The notes: generated from the letters alone by a model not told the origin. Positions 23,011 to 37,714 are shown, counted from the first letter of the stretch. The stretch: 64,000 nucleotides of DNA from Delphinus delphis (GCF_949987515.2 NC_082700.1:38341380-38405379); one strand, 5' to 3'. Numbers and translations are program-made.

Positions 23011-25621
23011 CAATACAGCAAACAATTTTGATTGTCTGATGAGTGCAAGATATTACACTCACATAAATTAGGAATCAGGGACAAGTATAAAATAAATAAC
23101 AATCATGTGATGTCTACTGTATTGTAGGTTCTGTGAGAACACAAAGAAAGAAGCACTTAAATTCTGATAGAGGCCAAATAAAAGAACCAGTAGAGGGTGA
23201 TATTTAATACCAATATTGAGTGATAATTAGGAATTCGATAGGTGGTCAATTAGGAGCAAAAACTTCAAGGTAGAAGGGCAGCAGTTTGGAAAGGGAAGGG
23301 ATAAAGGTATAAGTATGCAGTTATGTTACAGAAGAAGCTGGTCTTCTGCAGAGGTTGGAACATCACTTCCCAAACTATGTCCCCAGACATGTTGTTCTGG
23401 AGAAAAGCAGCAACAATAAAACAAGTGAATAGAACCCCTGGTATAGTAAAAGGTTTCTTTCCTGGATGACATCTTTACCCTTTTAATAAGCTTCTGTGTT
23501 TCATTACTGTCCCATACGACACTACCATTATTTCAGGGGGCATCTAATATGACTAATGTTTCATGGAACACAACTTGGGAAAGACTGAGTTAGAATATTC
23601 TCCATCTGTAAGTAAAATGTGACTATTTTGTTGGAGGAAGAAGGATGGAGGTATTCAAGATTCATTATATACTTGAGATTAGGACAAATTCTTTCAACAA
23701 AGTACACAGACCTGCATTATCACTGATTATGCATCTGACAATATACCTGTGGCATCATAAGCATAAGATGAGTAAAACACAGTGTAAGTCTCTAAGCAGC
23801 TGACTCTGTGTTCAAGTTTTACATGGGTATAAAGGGTTATTTCCAACTGTTGGAAAAGCTGAATTCTCCTGAAGCAGGTGGCATCAGATCAGCCTCTTAG
23901 AGGTGATATAAATGTACATAAAGGTCTCTCTAGGCAGAGTGAACAGCATAAACTGAAGTTCTGTCTAGAGCTTCAGGGGATAGTTAGGAGCCCTGGCTCA
24001 ACTGAATGTGTGTAGCATGCTTTGAAAAAAAAAAAAAAGATTAGAAAAATGGGAAAAAAAAGTTTAATATTATCCAGATACTGAAGAACACTGAATGTCA
24101 TGATAAGGAGTTTGGAAGTCAATCTCTAGATAGTTAAAGTTGTTAGTTTGTGAACTGTTACATCATAAGAAAGAAGAAATTTTGAGAACTTCATGAGGTC
24201 AGCATTATTCATCTTTAATTAAGATAGTGTAGGCAGATAGAACATATGTACCCAGACATTTTGTTGAGGACAATTTTGTTTTATGGGATTTATTTATTTT
24301 TGAATAATGTCCTCCTATAACTGTACATCTTTCCCATTCATTAGTGTCATGGTGAAAGAGTAGTTGCCAACACCTTGTATTTAAACCAGCTTTTTGGATA
24401 TGTTTTGAGAGACACAAAATGGAACAAATATTTATCAAGTGCTAGTCTAATTGAAAAAAATCATATCTACATACATGACATTTTTAGGGCATTTATATTC
24501 TATGTTATGTCAAATTAAAATGTAAATACAATAGTTTAGAGTGCAGGAACAGGAATGCATGTCACCTCTCTTTAGTAAAGGAAAAAGAAAACAGGGCCAG
24601 GCCTTGATGAATGTTGGAAATTTGGAAAGGTAAAGAGGAGGCATTGAGTTGATCTGGTAGAGAAAGCATGAACGAACTGCACTATCAAATTTTGTTGCAG
24701 CATTCACCTGATATTTGAGAAGAACAGGCAAGATTCTGATATGACAAAGACATTTGGTTTGTGGAACAGAAATACACTAAGGAAATATAATGCATATCAT
24801 GACAACCAAGATTTTCAATTTAGAGAAGAGTAGACTATTTTTAGATTTCTTAAAATGTTAACTAGAGTTTCTTTGTGGCACATGAGATAAATGTTAGGTT
24901 CAGAAATAATTATATTGCCACCAAGAGAATTTCTGAGAAGCCAAAGTTCCATGGAGACAGAAAACTACTTAATTTTGAAATCAGTGACTTGGTTTTCTAG
25001 TCCAAATAAGTAATATGGCAGTATGTTATGTTTTAGAAAAGTATAAATTTGCTTCTAAAAGTGGATTGTACTACATACAGGTTTAATAGATTATGCATAA
25101 CATACTACAACCACTGAATTAAGAACAGGCCATGAATTTTGAAAGCATAGCTTAAGGTTATCTTAGCTAAACTTATAAAGCTACTATGCTTTACCCAACT
25201 CTAACACTGGCAGTATTTCCCTCCCCGTATTACATGTATACAGTTATTTTTTTTTCTTTCTCCCCAGCCCCATTTCTGTGGTTATGAATTCAAGTATATA
25301 CAAAATATAAATATCTATAGAAGGCATTGGAAATAATCCTAAAGTTTTAGGGCTAGAATGCTTGAAAACATATTATTTCCCAGGGCCTATACAAGAACCC
25401 ATTTTTAGATGTTTATTGTTGCTTTCTTTTGTAAAATATCTGAAAGCAGCGTGCTTTGAATTACATATTGTTATGTATTTCTTATTAACATTTCAAACGT
25501 TTCCCTAAATCACAAATAAAAATTGCAAATTACAGTATTCTACTAGTAGTTCAGTTAGCTGCTTTAAATAGATAGATATTACATAAATGACCTCACTACT
25601 GCTAGTTGACAAGTATTCTTG
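23011..25621. other. Mostly unique AT-rich sequence
   Basis: Holds one probable hAT element (23362-23590) and a poly-A run near 24025. No gene seen. Confidence 0.45.
23362..23590. mobile_element. Possible hAT-type non-autonomous element
   Basis: The ends ACTTCCCAAACTATGT and ACACAACTTGGGAAAG are imperfect inverted repeats about 220 bp apart. CATGGAACACAACTTGGGAAA resembles the end of MER-group hAT elements. The family is not assigned. Confidence 0.4.
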
Positions 25622-25805
25622 TCAGGCATGTCTGAAATACTTAACATGAAACATTTCACTTAAAACTCAAAATTATTACAATCTCCCATATTTTACAGAA
25701 GAGACTACTGAGGTGTAGAAAGGTTTAGCAGTTTGTCAAAGGTCACACAACCAGGGTTAGTGTTGGGTTTTGAATTGTGGCTTCAGGACCTACAAGTGTC
25801 ACCAC
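25622..25805 (-). mobile_element. MIR SINE
   Basis: Antisense MIR core: TTTTACAGAAGAGACTACTG, then GTCAAAGGTCACACAACCAG, then TTTTGAATTGTGGCTTCAGG. Confidence 0.8.
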
Positions 25806-28800
25806 AACATCAAACTTATCATCAGGAATTTGTAAGCAGTAAGCAATTCACTGAATTAATTTTTTGAATTATTATGATATGTTAAGGCAGATAACCAAAT
25901 ATATTCCATGACTCTATTTCCCAATCAATACCTATTTTTTATACACTATGTAAATTAAATACATACTATGTCAGTCAGTTCTTCTTATATTGCAGATGGG
26001 GATTGCTTTTTCTTGTATGTCAAAGCAGTCACACCCTGAGATAATTTGAGATAATTAAGATTATTTGTATCAGGACTATGAAATATTAAGTACAATAGAG
26101 CTTGGGAAAGATACCTGAATAAAATTAGACTTTTTGCTTTAAATTAAAGCTTATGTTACTTTCCTCCCAGTAATATAATTTTTTGTTTTTCTACTATTTT
26201 TTTCTAGTCTAATGAAGTTTCAAAACCTCTCTGCTCGTGATTTCTAGCTTTCAGTTTCTAAGAATGGACCATCCCATTTGAAAGATACACATCTCATCCC
26301 TCATCAATTTTCCTCTATTTTGGAGTTGTTGCTGTCACAAGGGATGAAGTCTGATGTTTGAACATCATAGGATGATTATACCCAGGGGCTTTGTAGGCAG
26401 CTGTGTTTGGTGTCTCATGGACATTAAAAGCAATGGCCTCTCCATAGTTTCCTAACATAGTACTAGTCATATAGTAAATACTATGAATCCAGCCAGTGTT
26501 TTACCATTATTCTACTTACTTTGATTTGTTCTGTAGTACTTCAATAGCAGAATACAGCCAAGCTCTTGTTTGTTCTTCACTGCCATTATGCATTGGGTTG
26601 AACGCTTTTACTTTCAGAAATAACATCTACTTTCTCTCATTCTGTATCCGTGAGCATTTTTTTTGGATTTGTCCTTTGGCTCTAAGATTTGTTTGAATTC
26701 TTTTGTACTAAACTACTTTCTAAAATGTGTCTTCGAGCCAAGTCACTTAAATTATCTAAATGTGTCATAAATTCTAAAGGATGTCTTATTTCATTTTCTA
26801 TGATGCTTTTTAATTTTATAGTATTAGTAATTGTGCAATCTATCGTAAATATAATTTGAATATTTTTTTTAATTCATTTAGATGCTTGATGTGTTATGTC
26901 TCAAATTCATTTTTGATATTTCCTTTCATGTTTCCTTCCTATCTATAAGTCTGGGCAAATGAGTAGAGCCATCTTTTGTCAAAGATACCTTTCAGTTGAG
27001 GTTATTTTTAAAATGAGCAAGGTGGAAAAATGGACCTCTTACATATTAATGTTATTTACACATAATTAATCTTAAATTGCCATTTGATATTTGCAAGTAC
27101 ATTAGTTTATTTTCCAAAGCTAATGTCATCTGTAGGGATGTATGAATGTGTATGTCTCACAAAGGAAAAAAAAAAAAAGAATGATAATTTGTAGCCGATC
27201 ACTAGGGCCAAGCATGTTCCTTCTTCTGGATTCTCTCATTTCTAGGCATATTGATTTTTATTCATTTATTTTTCAACATAAGAATATATTTTAAAGTAAA
27301 GGCTGGTCTCTGACTGTTGCCAAACCAATTATGTACCCAGCTGTAAAATTAGCTTAAGACTTGTACTTGTTTGTTATTCTACCACCCTAGAGAATGCCTC
27401 TACTAGTGGTCTTGATAGTGGAAATTCCTACTATTCAACATGGTAAAATTCAGAATAGGAGAAGCATAATCATTAATTTTGCATTAGATTTTTTTCATTT
27501 AATTTGAGAATAAGTCACTGTTCTCTACTCTTTTGAAATTAGGTCACAGCAAATCTGCTTAAGTGTCTATTTTCCAAAGTGACTGTCTTCTCCATGGGAG
27601 AGGCATAGCTTTTCATGAACAACAGTTTTATACTTTCACAGTGATGCCTCCCCTCTGCTACACTAAATGGCAGTGTATCATAGCCTTAGGTTACCCACAC
27701 TCATACATACATTCCTGGTTTAAATGTCTTCTCTGTACATGATGCCCTGTCTAATTTAGAAGTGGACGTCCATTAGAAAAGAAAAAAACATCCTTCTAGT
27801 GTTTTTGTTTGTTCTGTACTCTGTTCCTCACCTTCTGATCTCTGTTTTGTTATACTTTAAAAGCAACAAGATCTCTTCTTAATTTCAAATTTCCAAAGAT
27901 TATCTTTCTTTGTAATATCTCTGTTTACAAATAGATTTTCCTTCTTATACTTTATTTTGTTTTAAGTTGGAAAATATATAATTTGCCAACTATTCCCTGT
28001 TCTACTTTCAGGACCAGATACTAAAGCCCGTTTGTTTATTTTGCCTCTCCACCATGGTACCCAACATCATACTCCATAAAAATGAAAATAGACATTCAAG
28101 GCCCAAATATGAAAAGGTTTTCTTTTCCTTTTTTTTTTTTTAAATTAATATTGCTGCTCCTATGTTTAGCCTCTTTGTGAATTTGATTGCCCTTACTCAT
28201 CTCTAGGTTTTACTCTCTGCATCTTCTACTCTCTCATTCAGAACACAGTCCTTATTTTTGTATCTGTCATTATCTGTGAAGCTATTTCTGAAGATATTTA
28301 AAAATCCCTTGGAATGAAGACTGCATTCAAATTACTAACCAAGGAAAGGGGAGTATTAGATTAAAAGTTTGTCTTCTCTAATTTTTGATCTCTGATTAGC
28401 AAGGCAAAAATTAATTTAAGCACCCATTAAGGTGAAAGGGCTTGTGGGAGTCATTGAAATATGGAAGCATTTCCTGTTCTTACTGAGTTTAGAAGAATAC
28501 GGTCCCAGATAAGGTATTTGAATTCACAGGAGCCACTCACCAGAAAAAAAGAAAAATGTAGGTTGCAAGGAGTTGAAGAATAGTCTTTTTTTCTCCATGA
28601 ACATCAAATAACATTTACCTGAAAGATGCAGCCCAATGAAGATGTTGTTTCGTGACTAAAGTGTTGGTTTAAACATAAAACTAGGTATAGAATGCTTAGA
28701 GGGAGAAACTGGTATGAAAATTATTTGAATACCCTCTGAAGCTTGGAATTGGCTGAATGCAGGTAGTTTACCCTAAGGAAACCCCCAAAAACCTATTAAC

Positions 28801-31137
28801 TAAAGTTGATGACTCCAAGGCTTATAAATTCATATCCGTAGTTCTTTGACCATTTCTGATTTGAAATTTTCCTTGGAGTTTAAAACCACTTCGGGAAACT
28901 TGCAGAGGTTTAAGTGCAAGAGAAAGTAATCCAGTGGTACTCAGACTTATATTTCTTTAAATTTTGCTTTCTATTCTAATGCTATCGATATTATTTATTT
29001 ATAGAATACAGCATTATTTTTAATAGAAATATTTTTTTATGTTCAGAAAGACATACTGACTATCCTGTCTTTCAACTAATGCATTTTCTTTCTGTTTTCA
29101 ATTTGGCTAAGATTAATTGAATATTAAGAATTGTTAGGAACTTTCATATACATTGTCTTATATAATCTTGTTAATTAAATCTCTGAGGTAGGTAATATTA
29201 TTTTATATTTAGATCATAAAACCATTACAGTATCTAAGAGGGATCCAATATCAAGTGATAAGAGCTGTCTGGATTACAGTACAGTGTTTCAAAGTTATAT
29301 AACTTTAAGAAAAAGGAAAAATATCATATTAATAAAAGTAGAATATGTGAAACCATCAAATCTTTCTTTTACTTTAAAGTCATGTTTTGCCTGGTGATAT
29401 TTAAATACATTTTGATCTTTAGAAGTCTCTCCTCTCTACAGATTTCAAAAATAATTTCTCTAACATAGTTAATGATATGTCTTTTTATTATCCATTTTAG
29501 TTTGACTACTAATTAGGCTATACACACTGTAACTTAAAATCATCATTTATGTCCAAGTCCATAAAACAAAACCAAAATCAAGTCATATCGAATACTGGGG
29601 AAACTGAAATTTCTCCTAATTCATCCCTTAGAAATTAAGTTCATTTGCTGACATACTGAAGAGCAGAGAAGTGCATTTGAATTTAGAGACAAGAAGCCAG
29701 ATTTGAATTAACAATACAAAATTTGATGTTTTGTGATTTATTTATTTTTTTGCTTCACTGCTTCTAAGGCAAAGATTTTATGTCATGCTTTATTTCTTAA
29801 TCAGCAGTAACTGAATCTGATCTGTAGTCATGCTCTTATTTTACACTGAAAGACAGATGCACAACAATTGAGTAATGTATTTTTTATTTCTTTCCTCTTT
29901 GATTCTTGATGCATAGCATTCACTTTAATTCACAGTACAAAGTCTAATCAGCTCTAGTCATTGGTTTAAGTAAGTCCTGGCAATATTTTGAATAACTTTA
30001 TCAACTACTGAACACTGTGATAATTCCCATAAGGCATTAGTCAATTCATTACCATTTATAATGATGACAAGACAGGAAAACAGAATTTACAATGACATTT
30101 AATGCCTTGATGAATTGTTTTGGTGGTCAGCAATATCTAAATTTAAAAGCCAGACTTAACTTTTTATAACAAATAGAATTGGCTATCTTTCAAGAGAAAG
30201 GTAGGACTTTAGAACATGGCACTCTGCTTGACACCTAACATGTTTACAGCATTTAGGGAGAAAGTATGTATTCCAGATCCCTCAAATTGTTTCGCTAACT
30301 ATAATAATCTATATATTCTAATATAAACAATATGAAAGGGCCGGTTTGCCCCTTAGAATTAATGAACATAGTTGTAAATTATTAACAGAAAATTATAAAT
30401 AAAGTGGGGTCAGATTACTTTTTAGAATGTAGGTAACAAACATTTGGGATTATATAGATAAGACAGGGTAAATGTGATTTTTATGGTGAGTAGAAATTTT
30501 TCCCTGGCTGACATTTAAAAACACATAGTGAAGTTCTTTTGACCGAAATAGACACTGAAATGGAAACTGCCCACACTCTCTAGAGTAGAAAAGTAGGAAA
30601 ATGTTTCCAGCAGCCTCTGCCCCCTTGCTTTGTATGCTTTGTGTATCTGGCATCATGTGCACTCCATGAGAATCCAAACGTGTTGATGTTTACTAAGCAG
30701 CAGGGTGCACAATTTCCTGCTGCCTTGCGTAGGAAGAAAAACAGAACATATGCTTGAATATTCCAAATAATTTGTTAGAAGATGCATGTGGATCTATATC
30801 TAATATGAAATTAATTTTTCACACACACTCGAAGCTCTGGAACCAGATTTGTACACAGTGGGTTGTGATATTGTAATCCCTCATTCATGAGCCATGTGTT
30901 TGAATTATACTACTTGAATTAACAAAGTCATCTTGCTATTCGAATGCTGCTGGCATCATATTTGAGAAAATTTTATAATTAGGCCTAGCTCCTTTAGGGA
31001 AGATGTTGATACTGCCCCTGTAGGTGGTACAATAGATGTTAGTTAGTGGCTTGAAGCTAATTTTTCGATTTCATGAGTTTATGAAACACTGTTTCTCCTA
31101 AAGATACCAGCTTTATGATGTTCTGATAGACACTCTC
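25806..31137. other. Unique AT-rich sequence with only faint repeat traces
   Basis: No gene seen. A possible MIR trace in antisense lies at about 29130-29220 (CATATACATTGTCTTATATAA, then CTCTGAGGTAGGTAATATTA). The other stretches carry no recognisable element. Confidence 0.4.
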
Positions 31138-31180
31138 CACCCCACCCCCCTCTCTCTCTCTAACACACACACACACACAT
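31138..31180. repeat. (TC)n(AC)n compound microsatellite
   Basis: CCACCCCCC, then TCTCTCTCTC, then ACACACACACACACAC. Confidence 0.85.
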
Positions 31181-31379
31181 GAACACATGTGTTCACTTTT
31201 GCACACACAATCTATTACCTTCCTCACCTCTAAAACTCTGTTGGAAAAAAAAAATCAATGAACTTTTAAGTCTGAAATATTTCAACAATTTTGTTGTGGA
31301 TTTGATACTTAGGGAAGTCTTCAAAAGCCCAATTAAATGAGTCTTATTTAGTGTTTTAGCCCCAAAAGAACCATATCAA

Positions 31380-31480
31380 GCATATTTTACTGAATACCTA
31401 TTCTAAACCAAACATTTCCCTAGGCATCCTCATTTACTTCTGACAGCTTTACAATATTATAGTGATCTCGATGTGATAGC
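31380..31480 (-). mobile_element. Probable MIR fragment
   Basis: TGAATACCTATTCTAAACCA, then TCCTCATTTACTTCTGACAG, resembles the antisense 3' half of MIR. Highly diverged. Confidence 0.4.
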
Positions 31481-31508
31481 TGTGTAAGCTGGAGTTCTAT
31501 ATATTGTT

Positions 31509-31518
31509 TTGTGTGGGT

Positions 31519-31591
<73 letters not shown>

Positions 31592-31597
31592 TATAAT
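31509..31597. repeat. (GT)n(AT)n compound microsatellite
   Basis: A GT tract of about 40 bp passes directly into a pure TA tract of nearly 40 bp. Confidence 0.95.
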
Positions 31598-33829
31598 ATT
31601 TGTAAAATTGTGACACAGTACCACTTGGGATCCTAGTCTACTCTAACTTGACTTTATTATTAACTTCGATAGAGATCTGGAAGGTAAGGTTATCATATCT
31701 GCATGTTATATGAAGTAAAATCTACAAAGTAGACGACAGAATCAGGTTAAAGAAAATCTCTAACAGACTTGAATAATTAAAATGAATTTAACAGTTTTAT
31801 ATAAGATGTCCTATATATGTGTTAGGACTAAAGACAAATATAATTAGAACATGCGTTTCACCCAGCTTTGCAGTGAATCAAATTATAAGATTTGGAGTGT
31901 TAAATTGGTCATGATTCATTGTAATCTAGCAGGTTTAGATTGTTACTTAAAAGGAAAATATTTTCTTAAGCTAGATTAAGATAGATGGACCTATATTAAT
32001 GAATTTAATGATTTGACTATATGTGGGGCTGGTCAAATCATATGTAGATTTTTACAACCCATTCTGGGCAACAAACTTTTCAGAATGTGTTACTAGAATG
32101 GAGTGTAAACGAAGGAGTTCAACTTGGGTGGTGGCAGCGATCTGGACATCATCTCCTGTGTCAAACAGGAATTGATATACTTGGAAAACAAGAAGACTTG
32201 GGAAGCTGGCGGAAGAGATGGGGAAAGGAACTGTGTGTGTTCTATGTATCTTCAATTTTTTTTGTATCTGCTAACCTCAAGCTTCTAACTAATTTATCCC
32301 TACTTCCCTTGTCTTCAAATATTAAAAATATTATTCAGGAGGAAGCGGTGTGAACCAGATCTATGGCATTCAATAGGATCAATGCATGGAAATTAGGAGA
32401 AAGCCTGCCACATTAAAAGGAAAATTATAGCAAGGAAAAATGTTCCACATAGAACAGATTGTAATGAGCTTCTTGTCCTTGTAAATGCATTTCTCATATT
32501 AATGGTAAATTAAATTGTTTGGTAATCACTATTCCTTCCATTTTAAATGCTTAAGACTTTATATTTAAAATATAAAATGAAGTAGTGAAAGAAAATAACT
32601 CATGCATATTTTAAATATATAAAAAATGGCATTACTCCTGCTTTTTAAAGTGTTTTATGGATATTACATGACATTTCATAGTAGGCCATAATAACATAAA
32701 ATAAGTAGACTGACTCATGAATGTTGTTTCCAAAAACAAATCCTATTCAGACACCAGTTAAGTTGACTTTACCTATTTCTTGGATATTAAGATCAAGGTA
32801 AAGTTTTTCAGAATAAATGAAGAAAAAGGAAATACTTTATATTATTACATATGTTTAATGGTAACTTTTAAGAATGTATCTATACACACATTAAGGTATT
32901 AGATGTTAGAACTCACGTATTGGACTCTTAATGTTAAAAATGGGAAATACCTCCCCCCATAATCATCCATAAAAATGGCATGATCTATCTCTATATTTAA
33001 TTTTAAAATCTGTCAGTTGTCATCATCTCTTCAGCCACTTCATACCAAGGTTTACGATACTGTTGCAAAAAATATTTCTGACTTCTTAAGAGCACATTCT
33101 TTAAGTAAGTTGTAACTAGAGAAAAGAGTAAATGGAATTGGTCAATATATTTGAACATACTTATTTAATTTCAAAGACTTGCAAGTTGTATTCCAAAGAA
33201 TTTGATTAATAACTGTGCTCAGATATCATATTGGCTTTCATATACACGTTCACTGGCCTCACTGAAGAATATGTGATATAAAGAAAATAAGAAATAATAT
33301 TATTAAGAGAATGAATATAGATAAAATATGTGATTTTTAAAAAAGACTTACTTTGTTTTCTAAACTCTCTTTCATGCTGTTTGTGGCTTTTTAATTTGCC
33401 ATGCCCATCTTTTTCCTAGGATTATATGATTTTATGAAGAATTACCACATATAATACTTCAAGGTTTCCCAAATATTATAACCATGCTAGATATTTTCTG
33501 GAGATATGGGTACAGCCAGAAATCGTAAAATTATTTCAGCTTTAGTCATCAAAACTAGAATTGAAAAGAGAAGGTCAACATTCTAGAGAAAAAAATGAAA
33601 TAAAACCTTATGTTTCTGTACGAATTGATTCACTAAAGAGATGAACAAAATTAATTGCATTTACACTCGTGTAGATCTGGTAATAAAATAGTTGTGGCAC
33701 ATAACAAAAGGCACATTTTGTCCTCTTGAAATCAAAGATTTACAGTAGATCAGCAACACCATTAATTTTGACTCTTTCCTCAGATTTGGCTCATATTTAT
33801 ATCCTCCACTGAGAATCCTCAATATCTGG
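31598..33829. other. Unique AT-rich sequence, no gene seen
   Basis: Frames 32052-32255 (minus) and 32087-32353 (plus) overlap in opposite directions and have no recognisable features. Confidence 0.45.
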
Positions 33830-34300
33830 CACTATGACAGTTCTACAAAAATTCAAAGTCTAGTAGTAGACAGACATGTTAAAATAATCAAAACAGTTTT
33901 GTGAATATACTAGAGGTATGTGTAGAAAGAATTGTCACTCATTCTGATTGGAAGGTTTGGAGAAGTCATTAAATGGAAGTAAATTTTGACTTGTGTCTGG
34001 AATCTGGAAGGATGAGAAGTTTGCCATGAAGTGAGGGTAGGGCAGAATATTTCAGACAAAGGGAATAGAACTGTAGGAAAAAAAAACAAAGAGAGAGAGA
34101 TGAAATAGCATTGACTTAATGTTTGATTTTGTGTGAGTGCCGAGAAGTAGTTCTCAAAAGTTATACTAGGGAAGATCAAGATATGATCAAGATGAATAAT
34201 AAGAAATTTACAATCAGAGTGACATGGGCATTCAGGTATGGCAGAAGACAACTCTGGCAGCAGTATGGGCAGACGGATGAAAGCATATCTTTATTCAGAA
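33830..34300 (-). mobile_element. L2 LINE fragment
   Basis: Reverse complement of L2 sequence. AGTCTAGTAGTAGACAGACA, then a decayed middle, then GTAGGGCAGAATATTTCAGA and CAAAGGGAATAGAACTG (the L2 'ttccaggcagagggaacag' segment) are in the expected order. The frame 33910-34251 on the minus strand is a decayed part of this. Confidence 0.55.
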
Positions 34301-34859
34301 AGATGAATTAGAAGACTATCACAAAAATCCAGTTCTGAAGCAACAAGGACCAGAGTAACAAACAGAGGTAGACCAGCATGATCATTTTATTATTCTTATC
34401 CTCTATGTTCACAGAGGAATTAGAAAGAATTGTATTTTAATGGGACTTCAGTTCCTCTCTATAGACCCAACCTTCCTTTCTCTTCTTGTCCTTCTTTTCA
34501 TCCCCGCAAATATTTTTGAGTCCATAGTCTATCCCCAGTCTTCTAGGTAATAGAGAAACAGTAGTAAGCAAAGTAAAAAAAGGGTGACAAAAATGTGTGT
34601 AAGTTTGGTTTGTGTGTGCTTTTGGTGGGGGTGCTTCATGAGATTTTGCAAATTCAAGTGAAATGAACAAATACTTAACCAAAAATAAAATGTCAATCAA
34701 AAATGTAACAGGCCTTGTATAAAAGCTCAGCTTGGAAGGGTACAGAGTAAATCCTCAGTTTTCTGTAGCAATATGATCATTGTTCAAATATTTCTATTAG
34801 AGCACAGCATATGAGCAAGAAAGATAGATGGGAAGATAGAATGAAAATGGAAAATTCTA
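34301..34859. other. Unique sequence, no gene seen
   Basis: The minus-strand frame at 34437-34700 (87 codons) has no recognisable domain. Confidence 0.4.
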
Positions 34860-35045
34860 GCCTTTACAGTCCAGAAAATCTGTGTTCAAATCCCATCTGT
34901 ATGGCTTTCTAGCAGTAAAACTTTAGGTAATTTGACTTTTCCATGCTTCAGGCTTTCTTTTTTTTTTCTTGAAAGATTGGAAAATAATGTATTCAGCATC
35001 TGGCCAACTGTAGGCCTTCACAAATGTTAGTCATGACAATGATAA
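34860..35045 (+). mobile_element. MIR SINE
   Basis: CAGAAAATCTGTGTTCAAATCC, then TAGGTAATTTGACTTTTCCATG, then ATTCAGCATCTGGCCAACTG follow the MIR core and tail. A T-rich run interrupts the middle. Confidence 0.65.
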
Positions 35046-35381
35046 TTATTAAGGCTCTGATAAGACAAGAACACTACTAAAACTTCTCATTTTAATTATT
35101 AAATTCAGCATTAATTTGTCATATTAAAATCACCTCCTCAAATGTTCTATCTTCAATAAGAGAGTTGGAATGGTGATGCAGGATATCTAATGGTGGGCAG
35201 CCTTGGACCATGACGGTCAGTTGTAAGTCAGACCTGGAAAAGGCATAAGATCTATGGTTACTTTCAAGTAAATTCATGCATGAAAATGTGTGGTTTGATT
35301 GAATCAAAATTTTACTCTGTAGTTAGTTGAGCCAGGCCTATTTAATCACATATTTTATTCTCACAGCAAATATTGTTGTTA

Positions 35382-35435
35382 TGTATATCTATAGAATCTG
35401 TATATATGTATACACACATACATGTATATATAACT
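35382..35435. repeat. TA/CA-rich low-complexity sequence
   Basis: TATATATGTATACACACATA followed by CATGTATATATA. Confidence 0.6.
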
Positions 35436-35504
35436 TTAATAAAGATTTATGTGTATATTTATAATGCTAGTGTGTACGTTCTTCAAAAAGAATCAGATTT
35501 TTCT

Positions 35505-35585
35505 TGTGTTTTTAAATGCTATAATTCTTAGCATGGTGCCTGGCATATCATAGGCATGTAATACATACCTATTCACTAAATCAGT
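35505..35585 (+). mobile_element. L2 (or MIR) 3' end
   Basis: TTAGCATGGTGCCTGGCATA, then TCATAGGCATGTAATACATA, matches the shared L2/MIR 3' terminal sequence (agtgcctggcacatagtagg). Confidence 0.6.
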
Positions 35586-37714
35586 TATAAGCTTTATTTT
35601 CCCCAACTTTTCCTTGAAGTGAACAGAAGTTACCAACTGGAGTAAATTGACTCCTGCCATACTCTTATACCATATGTCCCCTAATCATTTCACATAACAG
35701 AAAGTTTATTTCAAGGGCAGATTAGATTTCTAATGTCCAATATCCATCTTTGGTCCTTATTCACTCTGGATTCATGTCTATGATGTTCCTTCCTCATACC
35801 ATGACAGAAAATCACTCAACACATTTTTGTTTCTATAGTTCTCAATTATTTTTTTTTTCAGATTGTTGGTATTCCTCAAATATGTATTAAAATATGTAAA
35901 AGGAAGGTAAATTGGTATATTTGGGTATATTCTTCTGTAAGACAATATGAAAACCACAGCCAATAATTTTAAATGATTGTAGTATTACATATAATTGTAT
36001 ATTATCTTCTATAAAAATTTCATGATGACTTGAAAATGAGTTAGTATTATCGAAATTCACCATGTAAATAGATGTAATTATAAAACTAATTATAGTATTT
36101 TGTCATGGTAAAATTACCTAATTTGCCCAGTTGTACTGTTATCTTCATAGACTAATATTGAATTTAGCCATGCTAAATTTGTACTGCATATTACATTTTA
36201 GCAGCAGTTTTAGGAACCCATTATTAACTGTCAGATGTCATATTGTATCAGTGAAATTCGAATCATTCATTATATTTTGGCATTTGTATTATGACAGTAA
36301 ATCAGTCTAGGAAAGCTATTTAGAGAGTGATTTTAACTTTAGCTAATTTATTATTGAAATAATGTCGTGCATTTTAGCAGCCTACCAATTATATTTATGT
36401 GAGTACATACTATAAACTTTTAATTAATCAAAATTCAAATTAATAAAAATCCACATTATTTATTCAGCAATTTATAAAACTAACTGCAGACTTTAAATAT
36501 TTGATTTAAAAAGGAAAAATGAAAGAATAAAAACTAATATTTGTATTTTTTCAAAAAATTGATAATACTTCATACTGTCAGAAAATATTCATCTCAATAT
36601 TCTTTACTTGACCCTTGCAGATTTATTTTATAAATGATTTTTAAAAGGCTTACTTTTTGGCAATAGCAAAATCCAAGTCATCAAAGAAAGATGATAGCTT
36701 GATATACTTTCCATGCTAATACATTTCGGATATATTTTTGAATGGCTTAGCTTAACAAATTATTTTTCCTTCTCAATTTTCAATTATTCAGCAACTTTCA
36801 ATTATTCAGCACATTTCATGTTTCTGGGCTTTTAAAAAAATTGTAGCTCTTCTCATCACACATCTATATCTCTGCTTTGTCTTTAACATTTTATGATTCA
36901 TGTAAAAATATTAAATCATATGCTATTCAGTAACTCAGCATTGTACTCCGCAGTCTCCTTCAAGGGAAGAAATATTACTTAGAGATAAACAATCAGGTAT
37001 TTTAAATATTTAGATACCCAAATATCATTCTACAGTCTTACTTTCTCTTATTGAGACAAACTGTTCCCTGGTTCTGCATCCATAAACATCACCAGAAAGA
37101 ATATTAATAATCATTAGGCATGTGCCTCAATAGATATTGGGAAATAATTTAATGGGATTTTAACTTACACAAAGACCGACCATGAGTGACACTTATTTCA
37201 CGATGGATCCTCAGGGTCTGAGAGAGAATCACTAACAAGAAAATGATCACTTATCTTCTGGTTTGCTCTTTCTTCCTGTGTGAGTTCAAGAATAAAATGC
37301 TCAAAAAGAAAAACTGGGGTAGTAACCAGCCCTATTTACTATTGAATACAAAAAAAAAAATGCAGCACAGAGCACTGATTTGAGCATTACCATAAACAGT
37401 TTAAGAACCGTACAGATCCATTTTGGGGTTTTTTAGCATTAATATCCATTGTCTTAGAATAATTTTTTGCCTTAGGCTTGTTGGATTTCAAAATGTCAAA
37501 AATTTAGTGTAAGTCTACGGTGAAATGATGGTATCCACCTACATGGGAGCAAGTTTTTCCCCTCAAGATTATATCTCCTCCGAAGTTAGTTGTAGAAAAA
37601 CGATTAAACAGAAACAGATCCTCATTTAACAAATAATACATTCCTTTTCTTTTCTTCCTTCAATGTTCTTGTTTCTCTTTCCTCCTATCATAGCAAAGTG
37701 ATCTACCCAACATA
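35586..37714. other. Very AT-rich unique sequence, no gene seen
   Basis: Contains a short 18-bp tandem duplication at 36778-36813. No other structure noted. Confidence 0.5.
36778..36813. repeat. 18-bp tandem duplication
   Basis: Two adjacent copies of TTTCAATTATTCAGCA plus two bases; 16 of 18 positions match. Confidence 0.9.
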
